Below, in pieces: positions 1-11,311 of a stretch of 64,000 nucleotides of DNA. Under the pieces are notes generated by a model. That model saw only the letters and a list, made by a program, of their open reading frames with translations. It did not search any database and was not told the origin of the DNA. Source of the DNA: Seminavis robusta. Its lineage: Eukaryota > Bacillariophyta > Bacillariophyceae > Naviculales > Naviculaceae. The stretch is from NCBI GenBank assembly GCA_903772945.1, contig CAICTM010000477.1, forward strand, positions 1-64,000. The letters run 5' to 3'. Made by a program: the position numbers and the translations under genes. Position 1 is the stretch's first letter. Every line of letters starts with the position of its first letter.

Positions 1-3000
1 GTGACTCGTGAGGGTTGTTAAGGCGACTCGTGCCAGCCAAGAGAAAGCGTGGCTCTGACTCCAATACATTGTCTGTGCATGACTCTGCCGTCTGAAGTCA
101 GTTAACATCCTTTCATGGTCCTTAAAGGGACTGGCGCGATGAGGTGGTCCCATCCTTCCACTGACCGAGCAAAAGTTTCCACCGCTTTGGTGGTCCGACC
201 AAAGGTCTTCCTGCCGGCCCCGGACTTAATTCGTAGTGTAGGACGATGCGAGCCCAGCTGTGCCAGCCTGCCTTGTCCAACTCTCGTTGCCAGAACGAGG
301 CTGGGTGAAACCAAGGCCGTGTCCATCCTTCGCGTGGTCCAGGATATCCGCCAATCAAACAAAGTGTAGCCGTCCATCATCCACCTGAGCATAGATAGAC
401 TCTGCAATGATTTGGCCGAGTAGGCCTCGTCTCGCCACTGTCAAACCCACCTCATAAAGGGAAGAATCAAGCAATGGGTTAGAATTCAAGAGGCCAATCA
501 GTTTTCAATCTGAGTTCCTCTTGCGTTGGTGACTGTGCCATAAAACATTTGGTCTCCCTGTGGACACAAACACGAGTTGCAATGTACTTATCGAAGCCTC
601 ATGTTGCATCTCATTGCTTCTGACAACTCTGGAGAGGAGCTGGGTCACGATCTTCAATTGGCTCATAATACTTGGTATCTCTTCATCCTGAGGGATTCAG
701 CATCATCACTGTGGCCAAAACATAACGCTTCCAAGGTACTTCTTAAGGGATTCTGTGAATGCTGCCTTCTTGGATTCAATCACCGGGCCAGCTTCTCCTG
801 GTCTGATAAGGGATGACAGATGTCCTAGAGACCAACTGGCCCTTCTCGGGAGGATTCGGGCACACATAGCGTCCCCAATTTCAGTGCTGGGGACCACAGT
901 AGTGACCAAGGCGCTTCCTTTCATTGACCGCCCTGTCTTTCAGGAGAAAGGTACCAAACCAATCATACCATCCAAACTCACAATTATGTGAGATGTCAGC
1001 AAGTGTCCCTGTCAGAAGAGTAGCGGGAACTTGACCATCCAACTCTCGGATCGGTAGCGGTATGACTGCGAGTCAGCCCGCAGAAGACGAAACAATGTCC
1101 CAAAGGCATTCCAGCTGTCAGATCGTCATTGTTCTTCTGTAAGTTCTCTCAGCTCCGGATTGGGTCTCCGCGAAGTTTTGGTTGGGTGTGTAAGCCCAAC
1201 TGGATGGATAGGGCATGAACTCGTTGTGCCTTTGTCGAAACTCTCCCATGGAAAGCTCCTTCGCGTTGTCGGAATCAGACTCTGGTATCCAATCTTCTGG
1301 AAAAGTGAATCTAAGGTCAAGTGAGCCTCCGACTTGGTCTTCTCGGTCAACATGGCACCAATGAAACGGTGTGCAGTAGACCTGGGCACACTTGTTCTCC
1401 AGGAGGGAAGTGACCTTGCCGTAAACAGTGTCGGTATACATTTCAACTTGAGCCGAGGATATCTGATTTGATACGCCAATGGCTTCATCCTCCGACCCTC
1501 TCACTCGCGTGGGTGAAATCACAAACGCTCGCTGAGTTGTTTCGCCATGTTTTCTTGGCTGCTTCCAACCAATATTCCACCGCTGTGTCAAGTGCTTCCG
1601 CTGACACAGCTCCCTTCCTGGTAGGGTGTTTCGTCTTGGTAGCAGTACGATCTGGGCTGAAGGGCTGGCCCAAACATGTTGACGCAATTGCAACAGGATG
1701 ATCTTGATTCCAGAATTGACCTGTCACGTGAATTCTCCTATTCCGTCACCTGTTCACTTTGCATGTCGAATCCAAAGCGGCTCTGAGAGGGGACTCAGAG
1801 GTCGCCGACTCATGGGTCTTGAGGGTTCTAGGAGATTCGGATGTCATTTGAACGTTGAGACGATAGTGATTGGAGAATTGACTTCATGGTCAGTGGGCTT
1901 ACTCCCGAACGCTGGAAGGTATAAGATAACACCGTACAGTTGGAGTGGATTCGTAAGTCACCACAAATGATGGATGGGTTCATTGGTTCTGTCTTCATAC
2001 GGTAGGTGCAACAGTGCACATCGTTGACAACTAACTGGTGATGTCGCAGCTGAGTGGACAAATGAGATTGTTCGTAATGACTTGATAAGCAAGATTGATG
2101 AAAGAATAAAATATAAATTTGAGATGTGAGTGGGTCGTCATAAGCCACACCACAGTTACAATTGGTATTTCGTGTATGGTTCCAAGATCAGTTGAAAACC
2201 CTTCAACGGATATAGTTCTCCCGTGTCATGTACACGTAAGCACTTTCCCCAAAGGAACATGTATCGGCATGGCTTTCAAGCTCAATCCGAGAGATGGCAA
2301 ATGAGTAGCAACGATCGCAGAGTGCGAACACAGAACTCATGCTCGCCGATTCATGGCATTGCACGCTAGATCCACCAGGAACATCAATCCGGGATCGCTT
2401 CTCGGCTTGCAATTCCGAGACCTGGGACTGGGTATCTGACAACTGTGTCTGCAGCTCGGCAACCTTCCGCTTGTCACCATCCCGGGCGTCCCTACCTGTG
2501 CTGCTGCGCCGATGTGACTGAGCCCACTCATCGGGATGGTAATATCTTCCTGGTTTATTGGGGTCAAAACCCCGTCCTTCATGGCCTCTACCAGGCCTCG
2601 TCCCCGCCTCGCCTCTTCCATAGCCTCGGCCTTGGGATCTACCACCGCCACGTCTCGTCCTCTTCCACCACCGCTCGACCCCGGCCAGACACAGATGAAA
2701 TATTTCTTGTGGGTCGAGTGGGTTCAGCGACATCAAGTTGCTCGGCTAAGTAATTCATAGCCTCCTGGAAACTCTCGCGTAGATGCGGAGTTGCTTGAAT
2801 GACGACTTGGCGGTCTTGAGGTTTGGGTCTGTAATGCCGGCAGAAGCTTGCGAATCTTGCGCTCTCAGTAAAGTGTTTCCCAGCGGTTTCCAATCGGTGA
2901 AGGCTTGGTAAGCCTTTCACAGTAGCGCTCAAAAGTGAAGTTGCGGGACTTTCCATCAAAGAAAGTAGTTTCAATGGCTCTATCCGCGAATGCTTTGGTA

Positions 3001-3700
3001 CGAGCCTGGAACAATCACCAAGATAGTGAACCTTGATGGCCAAGTAAGCTGCTCGACCGTTCTGTTGCGCTGCGAAAACGTTGGACCCATGTCCAAACAG
3101 GTCACCGTGAGTAACCGACCGAATGATGGCCCAAACAGCCTGATTTTTTGTAGAAATGAGGTCCGGATGTCTTGTTCTTCGGCCCAATTCTTCAGGATGC
3201 GATGGAAAGCCAAAACTGGGTCAGCCTCATCTGCGGTGTCGGTATCAAGTGCTCCTGGCAAAGTGACTTTGGATCTCGTAAACATAAGCCAGAGGGGCAC
3301 CGCAAACGCCCCGCTTGACATTCAGAACATTGTCAATAGACTCCAGAACTCGTCTGACATCTTCGACTTCGAACTTCAAGAGTTGGGGAGGTTCCGCAAC
3401 ATCGATCTCTTATCGTTCGGACTCGTATAATGCCCAAACTCTATTCAATTTCGCCAAACTGGCTTGGTTAGGAGTGAACTCACGCTGGATTCGTGTCATG
3501 TGAAAATTGTAGAACCGTAGTTGTCTGAGTCGCTTCTCAAGGACAAATCCCAGCTGTCGCCCACGGTTGGGAACTTCTCTGGGCTGAACTGCTGCGTCAG
3601 CTTCGGCAGTGGCTGCAAGCCGCAATGGCTTGCGATTTGGGAATGGTACCCACTGGTTATCCTCAACGTTCTCCCTAGCAGGTAGCCTTGATATCAGCAT
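1..3700 (-). mobile_element. Broken Ty1/copia LTR retrotransposon (diatom CoDi-like), fossil
   Basis: Minus-strand remains of a copia-type element. Gag-like sequence lies at about 2640-3700, including a stretch resembling copia gag (GRAAYLAIKVHYLGD). A basic Gly/Arg-rich segment and the retroviral-type protease signature ESHADTC, common in diatom copia elements, lie at about 2200-2740. Integrase-like sequence lies at about 1118-1727. A segment near 120-180 (WKDGTTS) resembles the part of diatom copia pol that precedes the reverse transcriptase. The element runs off the left edge, so the rest of pol and one LTR are not in the window, and no LTR could be recognised at the other end. The coding parts are broken in many places and no long intact pol frame remains. 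It looks old, but it cannot be dated without the LTR pair. Confidence 0.8.
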
Positions 3701-5574
3701 CTATCAGATAAGGTAATCGATGAAGATCGACAGGCATCCATCCTTTGATTCATTCCATCTGTCCATCCTGTGGCTAATTCGCGCAAATACTCCTGATGAT
3801 AATATCACTGTAGTATAAGTTATTGTGTCATAAGTTCAATTATGGCTGCAAGATTCGCCTGCCAGTATTCGCCTCCAATTACTTCATTCTCTTGCGTATC
3901 ACTTTGATGAGCAACAGTTGTTGGGTCTTCCTCTCTGCTCCTATTCCAACAGCAACTGTACACACCCAGACAAGTAAGGCTGTATTCCACGGAATGAGCT
4001 CTGCAACCCAGTCTGTGGCAGTCTAGGCCAAAACTCTTGGATCAGGCGTCCCTCTCCTTTGGCTCAATCGATTTCTTTGGTGACAATGAGGCAGGAATTG
4101 ATCCAGACTGGAGGGATCAATATTCCAAGTCCAAACCTCTGCTTCCCACTTGGAAGTCTCTATCTCTCGCTCCACTTGAGAAGAGCCCTTCTTCTTGAGA
4201 GGTCTTTTCTGTTGCTATGAGCCGCTTGGAGTCTTCTCTTCTTCTCTTGTTCCTCTGCCGATTACAACTGGCAATGAGGATCCTCTTCTTCTTCTCTCTT
4301 CTCGATCACGACAAGCGAACGACAATGGGATATGACCGTCGCTTCGTGACCGTCTGTTCGAACGGTAGCTTCGAATCGGTCGCATCGGCGACAATGGCGC
4401 TGCTTCGAATGAACGAACGGTTAACAAACTCCTTCTTCTTCTTCTGGTTAACGAACGATCGCGACAATGGCGCTCGAACGATAGCTTCGAGCGGTAGTGT
4501 CGAACGTTGCTTCGGTTGCTTCGAACGGTAGCTCGAGCGGTATCTTCGAACGGCCGAAAGGTAGCTTCGACAATGGCGTTCGAACGAACGAACGACTCTT
4601 CTACCGGTCTTCCTCTTGTGCTTGTCGAACGATCGATCGTTGGGTAGTAGCTTCCACGCCTGATAAGCCGAAAAAGGCTGATGGTGGTGGTGTTGATAAA
4701 GAGGTTGCTATAGTGTTGTGTGTGTTACTACTTGGTTGTTGTGGTTGTGGTTGATTTCTAGTAATCTGGTAACTGGATAGTCATAAATCGCTACCACAGG
4801 TCATTTTCGATTTTTCATATTGCTTTCTTGTCAATGTCCCTGGCGCTTCCCTGGCACTTTACCAGGTACTACCAGGTAGTACATGTAGTGTGCCTGAAGC
4901 ACCACCCTACGAAAGCGCGAGGGATCAAAGTGGATTCGATTGACTTCATCCCAGGATCCGGTGACACAGCTCGAAAGGCACACGTGTGTGGTACACGTGT
5001 GCCTTCTTTGCAAAGAAATACTCGTACCGAACATTTATTTAACATTGATGTGAGAGGATCCGGCTCGACGCCTTGCCACTTGCCAAGAAGCGCCACCTCT
5101 TTTCTTTGATGGACTCCCACGTTCATCAAAGCTTCCGGTTTATAATCCAGCAAGCAATCATTGACAAGCTCAGCCAGAAGTCGGTCATCTGCTACCGTAG
5201 ACTTTTAGTGGGCATGTACATGTAGCTCGTGGCCCATCGTGTTATAGATTTTTTCGACTTACTTATTGAAACCTTTTGATCGATAAACCAATAAGAGTTC
5301 TAGAGTGTCTGGATGTCTGGACCCGTACCCCAATTGCCCAGCATCAAGTTCTCAACAGCTTTTCAACTGAGTGGCTACGCGGCTACAGTACCAGAAGCTA
5401 GTGTGCGACTGCGGGGACGTGTAAAACACTCAGTCTCGGTTGATTTAGCACAATCAAGCGGAAGAGAGATCATCCACTTTTTGCTGAAACATTTTGACAC
5501 AAGTAAAGTTCTTTGCACCGCCTGAATTCTAGCAAAACGCCTCCAATCCTCTTGCCCACAATCTGCAAAGGACC
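3701..5574. other. Intergenic; may contain the 5' end of the copia fossil; no gene seen
   Basis: No reading frame here looks like a real protein. The stretch next to 3700 could include the lost LTR of the copia element, but no terminal TG...CA pair or primer-binding site was recognised. The middle is low-complexity (see 4350-4630). The last few hundred bases should carry the promoter of the gene starting at 5575; no clear TATA or initiator element is visible. Confidence 0.5.
4350..4630. repeat. Degenerate CGAACGGTAGCTTCGA-type repeat tract
   Basis: Variants of CGAACGGTAGCTTCGA and GCGACAATGGCG recur many times in irregular order, mixed with TTCTTC runs just upstream. Many units are near-palindromic (TTCGAA, CGATCG). 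It reads as a decayed simple or satellite-like repeat, and no protein is proposed. Confidence 0.6.
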
Positions 5575-6627
5575 ATGAACGCCTCCCAAATTGAAACCGT
5601 CTACGACTGTGTGGTGTATCAAAGCAGCTCTGGAACCCTCAAGCTAAATGAAGAGCACCTAAGCTTTCACACAGACCAAAAGGTCTCGATGCTGCCCTGG
5701 AAGAAGATCGTGGGTCGTCAAGTAAGTTCCTCGCACATGAAGCCGATGTTCAAGCTCGTCCTCAAGAGTGGAAGTGAAGCCATATTTCAAATGCAAGACC
5801 GTGTCAGTCTTGAGGTTGTACGCGATGATCTTGGAGAGCGCATGAGTTCGTGGCAAACGCTTCATGTCGTGCCACCTTCTACCGGCAGCCACGAGGAAAC
5901 GGTGCCTGCAGCCTTCCGAACCCCAAGGGCTCAGGAACATCTGAAGATCCCCACCTCGATTCGCAAAGGTTCAGGATCTGAAGAAGTGGTCAACATGACC
6001 GGAAACACCGTTTCGGAACGTCTGAGCACTCCTTACCGCATGGTAAATCCTCGAGTGCTATCTGAAGTAGCACCATCCAAGGGCAAGAAACAAACCAAAC
6101 GGCGTCAAAGCATGCCAGAGCAGTCAACCATGAAAGGGAAGGAAGCCAACATAAAACAGACAAAAGAACGGTCCCAGCAACGAAGAGCTTCAAGCATGGG
6201 ACCACCACAAGTCAGCAGTGCCAGCAGCAAGGCCGAACCAACGCCAACAAGGAAAAGTAGTGTCAACCAGCAGGATGCGATCAAAGCGGTTACAGGTCAG
6301 TTGGCTCCAGCACAATCCAAGAGCAAGAAACAACCCAAACGGCGTCAAAGCATGCCCGAGCAGTCGACCACGAAAGGGAAGGAAGCCACCCCGAAAGATG
6401 GGTCGCCACAACGAAGTGCTTCGAGCATGGGACCACCACGAAAGCCGCAGAGGCAAGGTAGTAGCAAAAAGCTGGATGTGTCCCAAGAGACCACGGGTCG
6501 ATCTGCCACGCCCCGAGCCACCAAGAAAGCAACAGCTTCGAGCAACAAAACTACACGTCGACGAAGCCGCCGTTCTTCGGCCCCTGACTTCACTACCAAG
6601 AGCATGCGACGCAGCAATGTCGTTTGA
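5575..6627 (+). CDS. PH-like (TFIIH p62/Tfb1-type) domain protein with basic repeat tail
   Basis: Single-exon protein of 350 aa. Residues about 10-100 look like the PH-type domain found at the N terminus of TFIIH subunit p62/Tfb1: a SGTLKLNEEHLSF opening, a MLPWKKIVG strand and LVLKSGSEAIFQM follow the expected beta-strand order. In p62 this domain binds acidic activation domains and repair factors. The BSD domains of true p62 are missing, so this is not the core TFIIH subunit. Residues about 169-330 are very basic and Ser-rich and contain two copies, 80 residues apart, of a block around KRRQSMPEQST, ending in SSMGPP. The tail suggests a nuclear, nucleic-acid-associated or phosphorylated protein (inference). 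The start ATG follows an AAAGGACC context. Confidence 0.75.
   Translation: MNASQIETVYDCVVYQSSSGTLKLNEEHLSFHTDQKVSMLPWKKIVGRQVSSSHMKPMFKLVLKSGSEAIFQMQDRVSLEVVRDDLGERMSSWQTLHVVPPSTGSHEETVPAAFRTPRAQEHLKIPTSIRKGSGSEEVVNMTGNTVSERLSTPYRMVNPRVLSEVAPSKGKKQTKRRQSMPEQSTMKGKEANIKQTKERSQQRRASSMGPPQVSSASSKAEPTPTRKSSVNQQDAIKAVTGQLAPAQSKSKKQPKRRQSMPEQSTTKGKEATPKDGSPQRSASSMGPPRKPQRQGSSKKLDVSQETTGRSATPRATKKATASSNKTTRRRSRRSSAPDFTTKSMRRSNVV
6079..6435 (+). repeat. Two-copy internal coding repeat (240-bp spacing)
   Basis: DNA near 6079-6150 is closely repeated near 6319-6390, in frame, encoding KRRQSMPEQST followed by KGKEA and later SSMGPP. The copies differ by scattered substitutions and by length between the blocks, so this is an older in-gene duplication. 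Confidence 0.75.
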
Positions 6628-7194
6628 TGGAAGATTGCCATGACAATGCATGCCCCTAACCTGATCGAGTACGCTATGTAAAACAGGGTGTAGGTTGATA
6701 GTAGAGGCCCCAGCAAGTTGCTACGGCTGTCCAAAGTAGTATAAGTATATCAAAGTCAACATTACGTGTTATATTCTTTGTGTAAGATTGGATTAGCCAT
6801 CGGTAGCTAGCTAGCGTTTGTTCTCTGATGTTGTAAGATGGAGGCTATCTGGACGGTTATGAAGCACCCAAACGAAGCAGTTAATGTACTACCGGTACTC
6901 GCCTCTCACTGCAATGTGGGTGCACGTTAGGGCGGGAGTCCGGAGGATTGAGCTCGTCCATCAGATGCCAAAACTTCCGCCTTGTTTTTTTAATCCTCCC
7001 CCAAGCCGGCAGTCTCATGTATGTCTCCATACAAGATTCCTACCGCTACCATTAACGCTGGTTGTTGCCTTTCTGAATTGCATTGGGTCCATTCATGGTG
7101 CAACCAAAACGTATCCACATTCCTCCATCATTGGACTTATGGGGCAGAAGATGAGAGGTTGGGATCATCTACGAGTCTGCTCAGGCTGTGGCTC
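6628..7194. other. Intergenic between convergent genes; no gene seen
   Basis: Holds the 3' ends of two convergent genes. Contains a TAGCTAGCTAGCG palindromic tract near 6805-6815. No supported coding region or RNA was found. Confidence 0.5.
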
Positions 7195-7743
7195 TCATTC
7201 ATTCCAAGCGTCGTCCATGTAATCATCGTTGTCGTTATAGCCATAACCATCGTCAGTGGCCTCTCCGGCAAAATTGGAGTATACGGAATAATAGGACTCT
7301 TTAATGTAGCTGGCAATATCAGATGTGCCGTTACTGGTGCCGTCGTCATCGCCAAACAGTTGGTCCTTGTATTGGCGAAAGTAGTTGCCAATCATACTTC
7401 CGTCGTCATCATCATCGTCTGTATTATTATTGGCGTCATCATCGGCAATTATGTTATGGTATTCATTTTCTAACCAGACTCTCCAACCCGCTGTATCATC
7501 ATCATCACCACCACCAGCGTCATCGTCGCCATAGTTGTTGCCGTAAGTGTTGTTCTGGTAGTTTTCCAGGTAGCCCTTTCCGTAATGAACAAAGAGTCCA
7601 AAAGCAATTGTGGGTACGACATAGCAGCAAAGAATGTAGCAACAAGCCAAGGTACTGCAGCAACCAAGAGATCCACCAAGTCTTTGGGATGATAGTGTAT
7701 ACGGCGTGGCAGTGGTCGAGTCGTCGTCCCACCGGCTCCTCAT
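7195..7743 (-). CDS. Small single-pass membrane protein with Asp/Asn/Gly-rich tail
   Basis: A 182-aa protein starting at an ATG. A short N-terminal segment is followed by one strongly hydrophobic, Cys-rich transmembrane helix at about residues 25-52 (LACCYILCCYVVPTIAFGLF). The remainder is highly acidic, built of Asp, Asn, Gly and Tyr runs with several possible N-glycosylation sites, and ends YMDDAWNE. No known domain is recognised. The acidic tail could bind cations or be extracellular; both are guesses. The long uninterrupted frame and the clean helix favour a real gene. Confidence 0.65.
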   Translation of the reverse strand: MRSRWDDDSTTATPYTLSSQRLGGSLGCCSTLACCYILCCYVVPTIAFGLFVHYGKGYLENYQNNTYGNNYGDDDAGGGDDDDTAGWRVWLENEYHNIIADDDANNNTDDDDDDGSMIGNYFRQYKDQLFGDDDGTSNGTSDIASYIKESYYSVYSNFAGEATDDGYGYNDNDDYMDDAWNE

Positions 7744-8331
7744 CTTGATGTTTTGTTACTTTTGCTTGGTTGGACGAGCTGTGGGGGTCGTTTCTTTCCC
7801 AACCAAAATTTGAATTCAAAATGAGTCGAGTGAGTCCAGTCACGATCATCCGCCTAACTCCCACGGACGAATTTGGTCAACCTTCGCCTTCCCACCAAGC
7901 TAGCAAGTCCTCTCCAAAACCACCAAACACATAGTAACTTCCCACACAACAGCGAGGTTTGGTCTTGGTCAGTGCGGAGAGCTTAATCATGGCTGATACC
8001 GTTCGGCATTGCTGTTACGGTAGGGTTTCCAACTTGCACCAAGGAGCTTGGCTCGAATAACTATTTCCGGTGGCTAGCGATTCGATTCATTCATCATTCG
8101 GATTGCAGTGGATTGGGCAGATACCTTCAATTTTCGTGTCTAGAAGTTTTTAACGACCACAATACGCTGTACATATCGGTATTGTTGGCTGGCCCCATTG
8201 CACAGTCCATAAAAAATGCACTCTTCACTTTTTCTTGACAATCAAGACACAGGACAGGCTACATGTAGCTGTCCAGATCAACATTCAAAGAGCCTTTTGC
8301 TGCTTTCATGTATCTTGCTTTCTCGACTAGC
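7744..8331. other. Intergenic; no gene seen
   Basis: Promoter side of the gene at 7195-7743 and 3' side of the gene at 8332-8926. No coding frame, RNA gene or distinct repeat is supported. Confidence 0.5.
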
Positions 8332-8926
8332 TTAATAGTCTGGCACGGGTTCTACAGGAGTGACAATTGCCAAGATCCCTCCCAGAAACCATAGGCACAT
8401 GGCAACAATACCCACAATGGCACTGCGCCCAACTTCGCATTGTTCTTCTGTGGTAAGGGAAACCAACCCGGTAGATTGTAAAATGGAGGATCCAAAAAAT
8501 GGATTGGTGCGGGCATTGCATAGATTGCTTTTCAGAAACAGTAACGTCAGACCCTGGAAGAGACACGCCAACAGGAGCAGTACACCCGATATTTTGGCCA
8601 TAATGGGACTCTTGCTGGCTGCCAGAATTGGGCAAAAGGCAAAGGCACCCCAGATGGGTGCAATAATGCTAAAGGCTTGGGCGGCCTTCCAGTGGGAATC
8701 CTTTTCCGTGCCGTCCGGATACGAGTTGCAGGTTTCCACTTGCCAAATTTCCCCCGTGTTGACATTGGTGATGAACTGATAGGAGTTGTACTTCCACAAT
8801 CCAAAATTGATCTTTCGTGCCTTTGGCCCGGCGAGCGTAAACTTGGCCGTTTCGCACCAACTCACAGACCCAATCGAAAAGGCCGTGCCCAGAAACACAA
8901 AAACTCCCATTACAATTCCTAGTATG
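8332..8926 (-). CDS. Four-helix membrane protein, claudin-like topology (first exon unresolved)
   Basis: The minus-strand exon encodes about 198 residues with four hydrophobic helices. Helix 1 starts ILGIVMGVFVFLGTAFSIG and is followed by a Cys-containing loop with WC and VETC. The others are around SIIAPIWGAFAFCPILAA, ISGVLLLLACLFQGLTLLFL and AIVGIVAMCLWFLGGILAIV. Loop-one cysteines and four helices recall claudin/tetraspan proteins, but no family signature is complete. The open frame upstream has no ATG before helix 1. A likely 3' splice site (CATGGCAG) at 8927-8928 puts the exon start at 8926, needing two bases from an upstream exon. A short exon starting at ATG 9273 (MSYQWY, donor near 9253) would fit the phase but is weak. 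Confidence 0.6.
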
Positions 8927-9012
8927 CTGCCATGAGAATGAATGAATGGCACCAACGATGTCAGAAATACAACGCGATAAAGCACACTATTACAGTCAAC
9001 AAAAGCACTCAC

Positions 9013-9511
9013 TCAGTCTTCATGTTTGCACTCAGATATCACTGTACAGAACGGATGAGGGTCTTTCAGAATCAATTTTTTTGCGTTGCTCTAGTTTGTG
9101 GCAAAGTTGGAGATGCTACCTATGCTGCCTCCCTTATGCTTGCTCTCGCTCCGTTTGCCCTGGGTATCGTAGCTATGACTGGTGAAACAATCGAGTGCAA
9201 CCAGCATCAGCCGTGAAGAAAAATGGCCTTGATGAGAAGGGTTGGTGTCACACCTGTACCACTGGTAACTCATTCGTGCAAATAATGAACGGAATGATCA
9301 AATCCCGCTCTGTTCTGCGCTCATTCTCGTAACCACAACGGTCGTTGGGCTGGTATCTTTTGAGTGCCACGTTACCTCTCAAAAAGGGTGAGCAGAGTAC
9401 CGTACTAGCTAGCTAGCTAGCTAGTAGTCGGATATCAAGACTACTAGCTAGCTAGCTAGTACAACGTAGCCACAACCACATCAGTCTCTGTTGTTTATGC
9501 ATAGCCGCACC
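9013..9511. other. Intergenic or 5' region; holds a perfect hairpin
   Basis: No supported gene except a possible short first exon for the minus-strand membrane protein near 9254-9273. Contains the inverted repeat at 9402-9462 just upstream of the ankyrin-repeat gene. Confidence 0.45.
9402..9462. repeat. Perfect CTAG-rich inverted repeat (hairpin)
   Basis: A left arm of 28 nt (9402-9429) and a right arm of 24 nt (9439-9462) flank a 9-nt centre, GGATATCAA. Each arm runs GTAC, then several GCTA units, then TAGTC or its complement. The arms pair perfectly over 24 bp; the left has one extra AGCT unit. It lies about 50 bp before the likely start codon of the ankyrin-repeat gene. Confidence 0.85.
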
Positions 9512-10821
9512 ATGAATAATGCCACCGCTACTAATCATGAAGGTACTGCAGAGTCTCCTCTTCTGTCGGTTGACGATGCGATTTGGATCCAAGGCATTCT
9601 ACAGTGTGTTGGCGTTGGACAGTACGCTTTTGTAGGACCTGTCAGCAAGAAGATGAACCGGCTGTACAAAGAATACTGCACAATAGAGCTCACAAAAAAT
9701 CCAAGAAAGGTAAAGGAGAACCCAGAGGATGATACCGGTAGTCGCTCTGCAGAAATCACCGACAGTCTTTGCAGCGAAACATTCTCTAGCCAGCCGCGCG
9801 CAGAATACTGGCTCAAGGACGATTCTGGAAATAAGACACCTGATCATCATCATGTTTGCAATGCAATTGCCAAAATTGGAAATCTTGCGGTCATGCAGTG
9901 GGCACGACAAAAAGGATTCCCATGGAATAAAGAGACGTGCTTTCATGCTGCTAGGAATGGACATTTAGAACTTCTGATATGGTTACGAGAAAATGGTTGT
10001 CCGTGGGATGAACGGACATGTTCTAAAGCTGCTGAAGGTGGACATTTAGAAATTCTAAAGTGGGCTCGTGAAAACGGTTGTCGATGGGATGAAGATACAT
10101 GTGCTAGAGCAGCTGCAGGTGGACATTGGAAATTTTGCGTGGGCTCATGAAAATGGTTGTCCGTGAGTTCAAGGACATGTACATACGCTGCTCAAGCTGG
10201 ATATTTGGAAGCTCTCCAATGGTTGCATGAAAATGGTTGTCCATGGAATAAAGAGACGTGCTTTCATGCTGCTAGGAATGGACATTTAGAACTTCTGATA
10301 TGGATACGAGAAAATGGTTGTCCGTGGATGAGCGGACATGTCTAAAGCTGCTGAAGGTGCATTTGGAAATCCTGAAGTGGGCTCGTGAAAACGGTTGTCC
10401 ATGGGATGAATATACATGTGCTAGAGCAGCTGCAGGTGGACATTTGGAAATTTTAGCATGGGCTCATGAAAATGGTTGTCCGTGGAGTTCAAGGACATGT
10501 ACATTCGCTGCTTATTCTGGACATTTGGAAGCTCTCCAATGGTTGCATGAAAATGGTTGTCCATGGGATGAATTGACATGTGCTGATGCCGCGGCAGGTG
10601 GACACTTGGAAGCTCTCCAATGGTTAAGAGAAATTGGCTGTCCATGGGATGAACGGACATGTTTTGCTGCTGCTGAAGGTGGCCATTTGGAAATCCTGAA
10701 GTGGGCTCGTGAAAATGGTTGTCCATGGAGTCGCGTGACGTTTTGCGCTGCCCCCAGGAATAACCAAATCGAAGTGATGCAGTGGCTACGTGACAATGAC
10801 TGCCCTGGGTCTCATGATTGA
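9512..10821 (+). pseudogene. Ankyrin-like 27-residue repeat gene with two clusters of small deletions
   Basis: The N-terminal region (DDAIWIQGILQCVGVGQYAFVGPVSKKMNRLYKEYC) resembles the F-box-like start of many algal ankyrin proteins. Twelve repeats of 27 residues follow, each near GHLEILKWARENGCPWDE, a type common in stramenopile ankyrin proteins that bind other proteins. Compared with intact units, three single-base losses lie at about 10122-10168; together they remove 3 nt, so the frame returns, but a stop at about 10148 lies between. A second cluster at about 10325-10364 removes 4 nt and shifts the frame for good. Start chosen at ACCATGAA; an ATG at 9497 is also in frame. It is either a recent pseudogene or a gene carrying sequence errors in a repetitive region. 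Confidence 0.7.
9938..10578 (+). repeat. Tandem duplication of a four-repeat ankyrin block
   Basis: Units beginning CFHAARNG, CSKAAEGG, CARAAAGG and CTYAAQAG (9938-10258) recur in the same order at 10259-10578. A clean block would be 324 bp; the copies are 321 and 320 bp because of the small deletions. The copies are nearly identical, so the duplication is recent. Confidence 0.8.
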
Positions 10822-11311
10822 GGACACTAAGTAGGAATGATCAGTAAAAGAATAGAACTCATGTATCATGTTGATACAGGCAGGTCCAGTAGTTGCAAGT
10901 CCAAACAGTTCCGGGAGAGCAGTTGGTGCATCCAGCTTGCTTTTTCTTCACCGAATGGTTGCCCGCAGGTCGCGGGAATAAACTGCTTGAATGGGTGTGA
11001 TTATCTGATGCCAGGAGTGGAGCATTCAGGTGCAACCGCTGGTGGCCCTGTTGAGTCACGTCCAGTGGGTTCTGTGTTGTCAACATCAAGCTCTCTACCG
11101 GTACATGGGTCAGACAGGAATGGTCCCAGAGTAGCATGAGGCTCGTACTCTTCAGCAGCCAAAGCCCATTTACTCTCCGGAGAGTTTTGCAACCAGTAAG
11201 CAACGACTTATTCCGAGTCCACAGCACAGCACTAGCTAACCAGAAGAAAAGAATACTAGACAGTCCGGATTGTACCAAAAGAACATTATAGCCACGTGGT
11301 TTCGTGCCTAG
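10822..11311. other. Intergenic between convergent genes; no gene seen
   Basis: Three-prime ends of the ankyrin gene and the IQM-like gene meet here. Open frames on both strands lack any recognisable protein character. Confidence 0.5.

Noticed and set aside
6190-6651. Minus-strand open frames opposite the PH-domain gene
   Set aside because: They mirror the codon bias of the basic repeat tail; the plus-strand protein explains the region.
10859-11278. Minus-strand open frame after the ankyrin gene
   Set aside because: No recognisable features and it lies between two convergent genes; probably 3' untranslated DNA.
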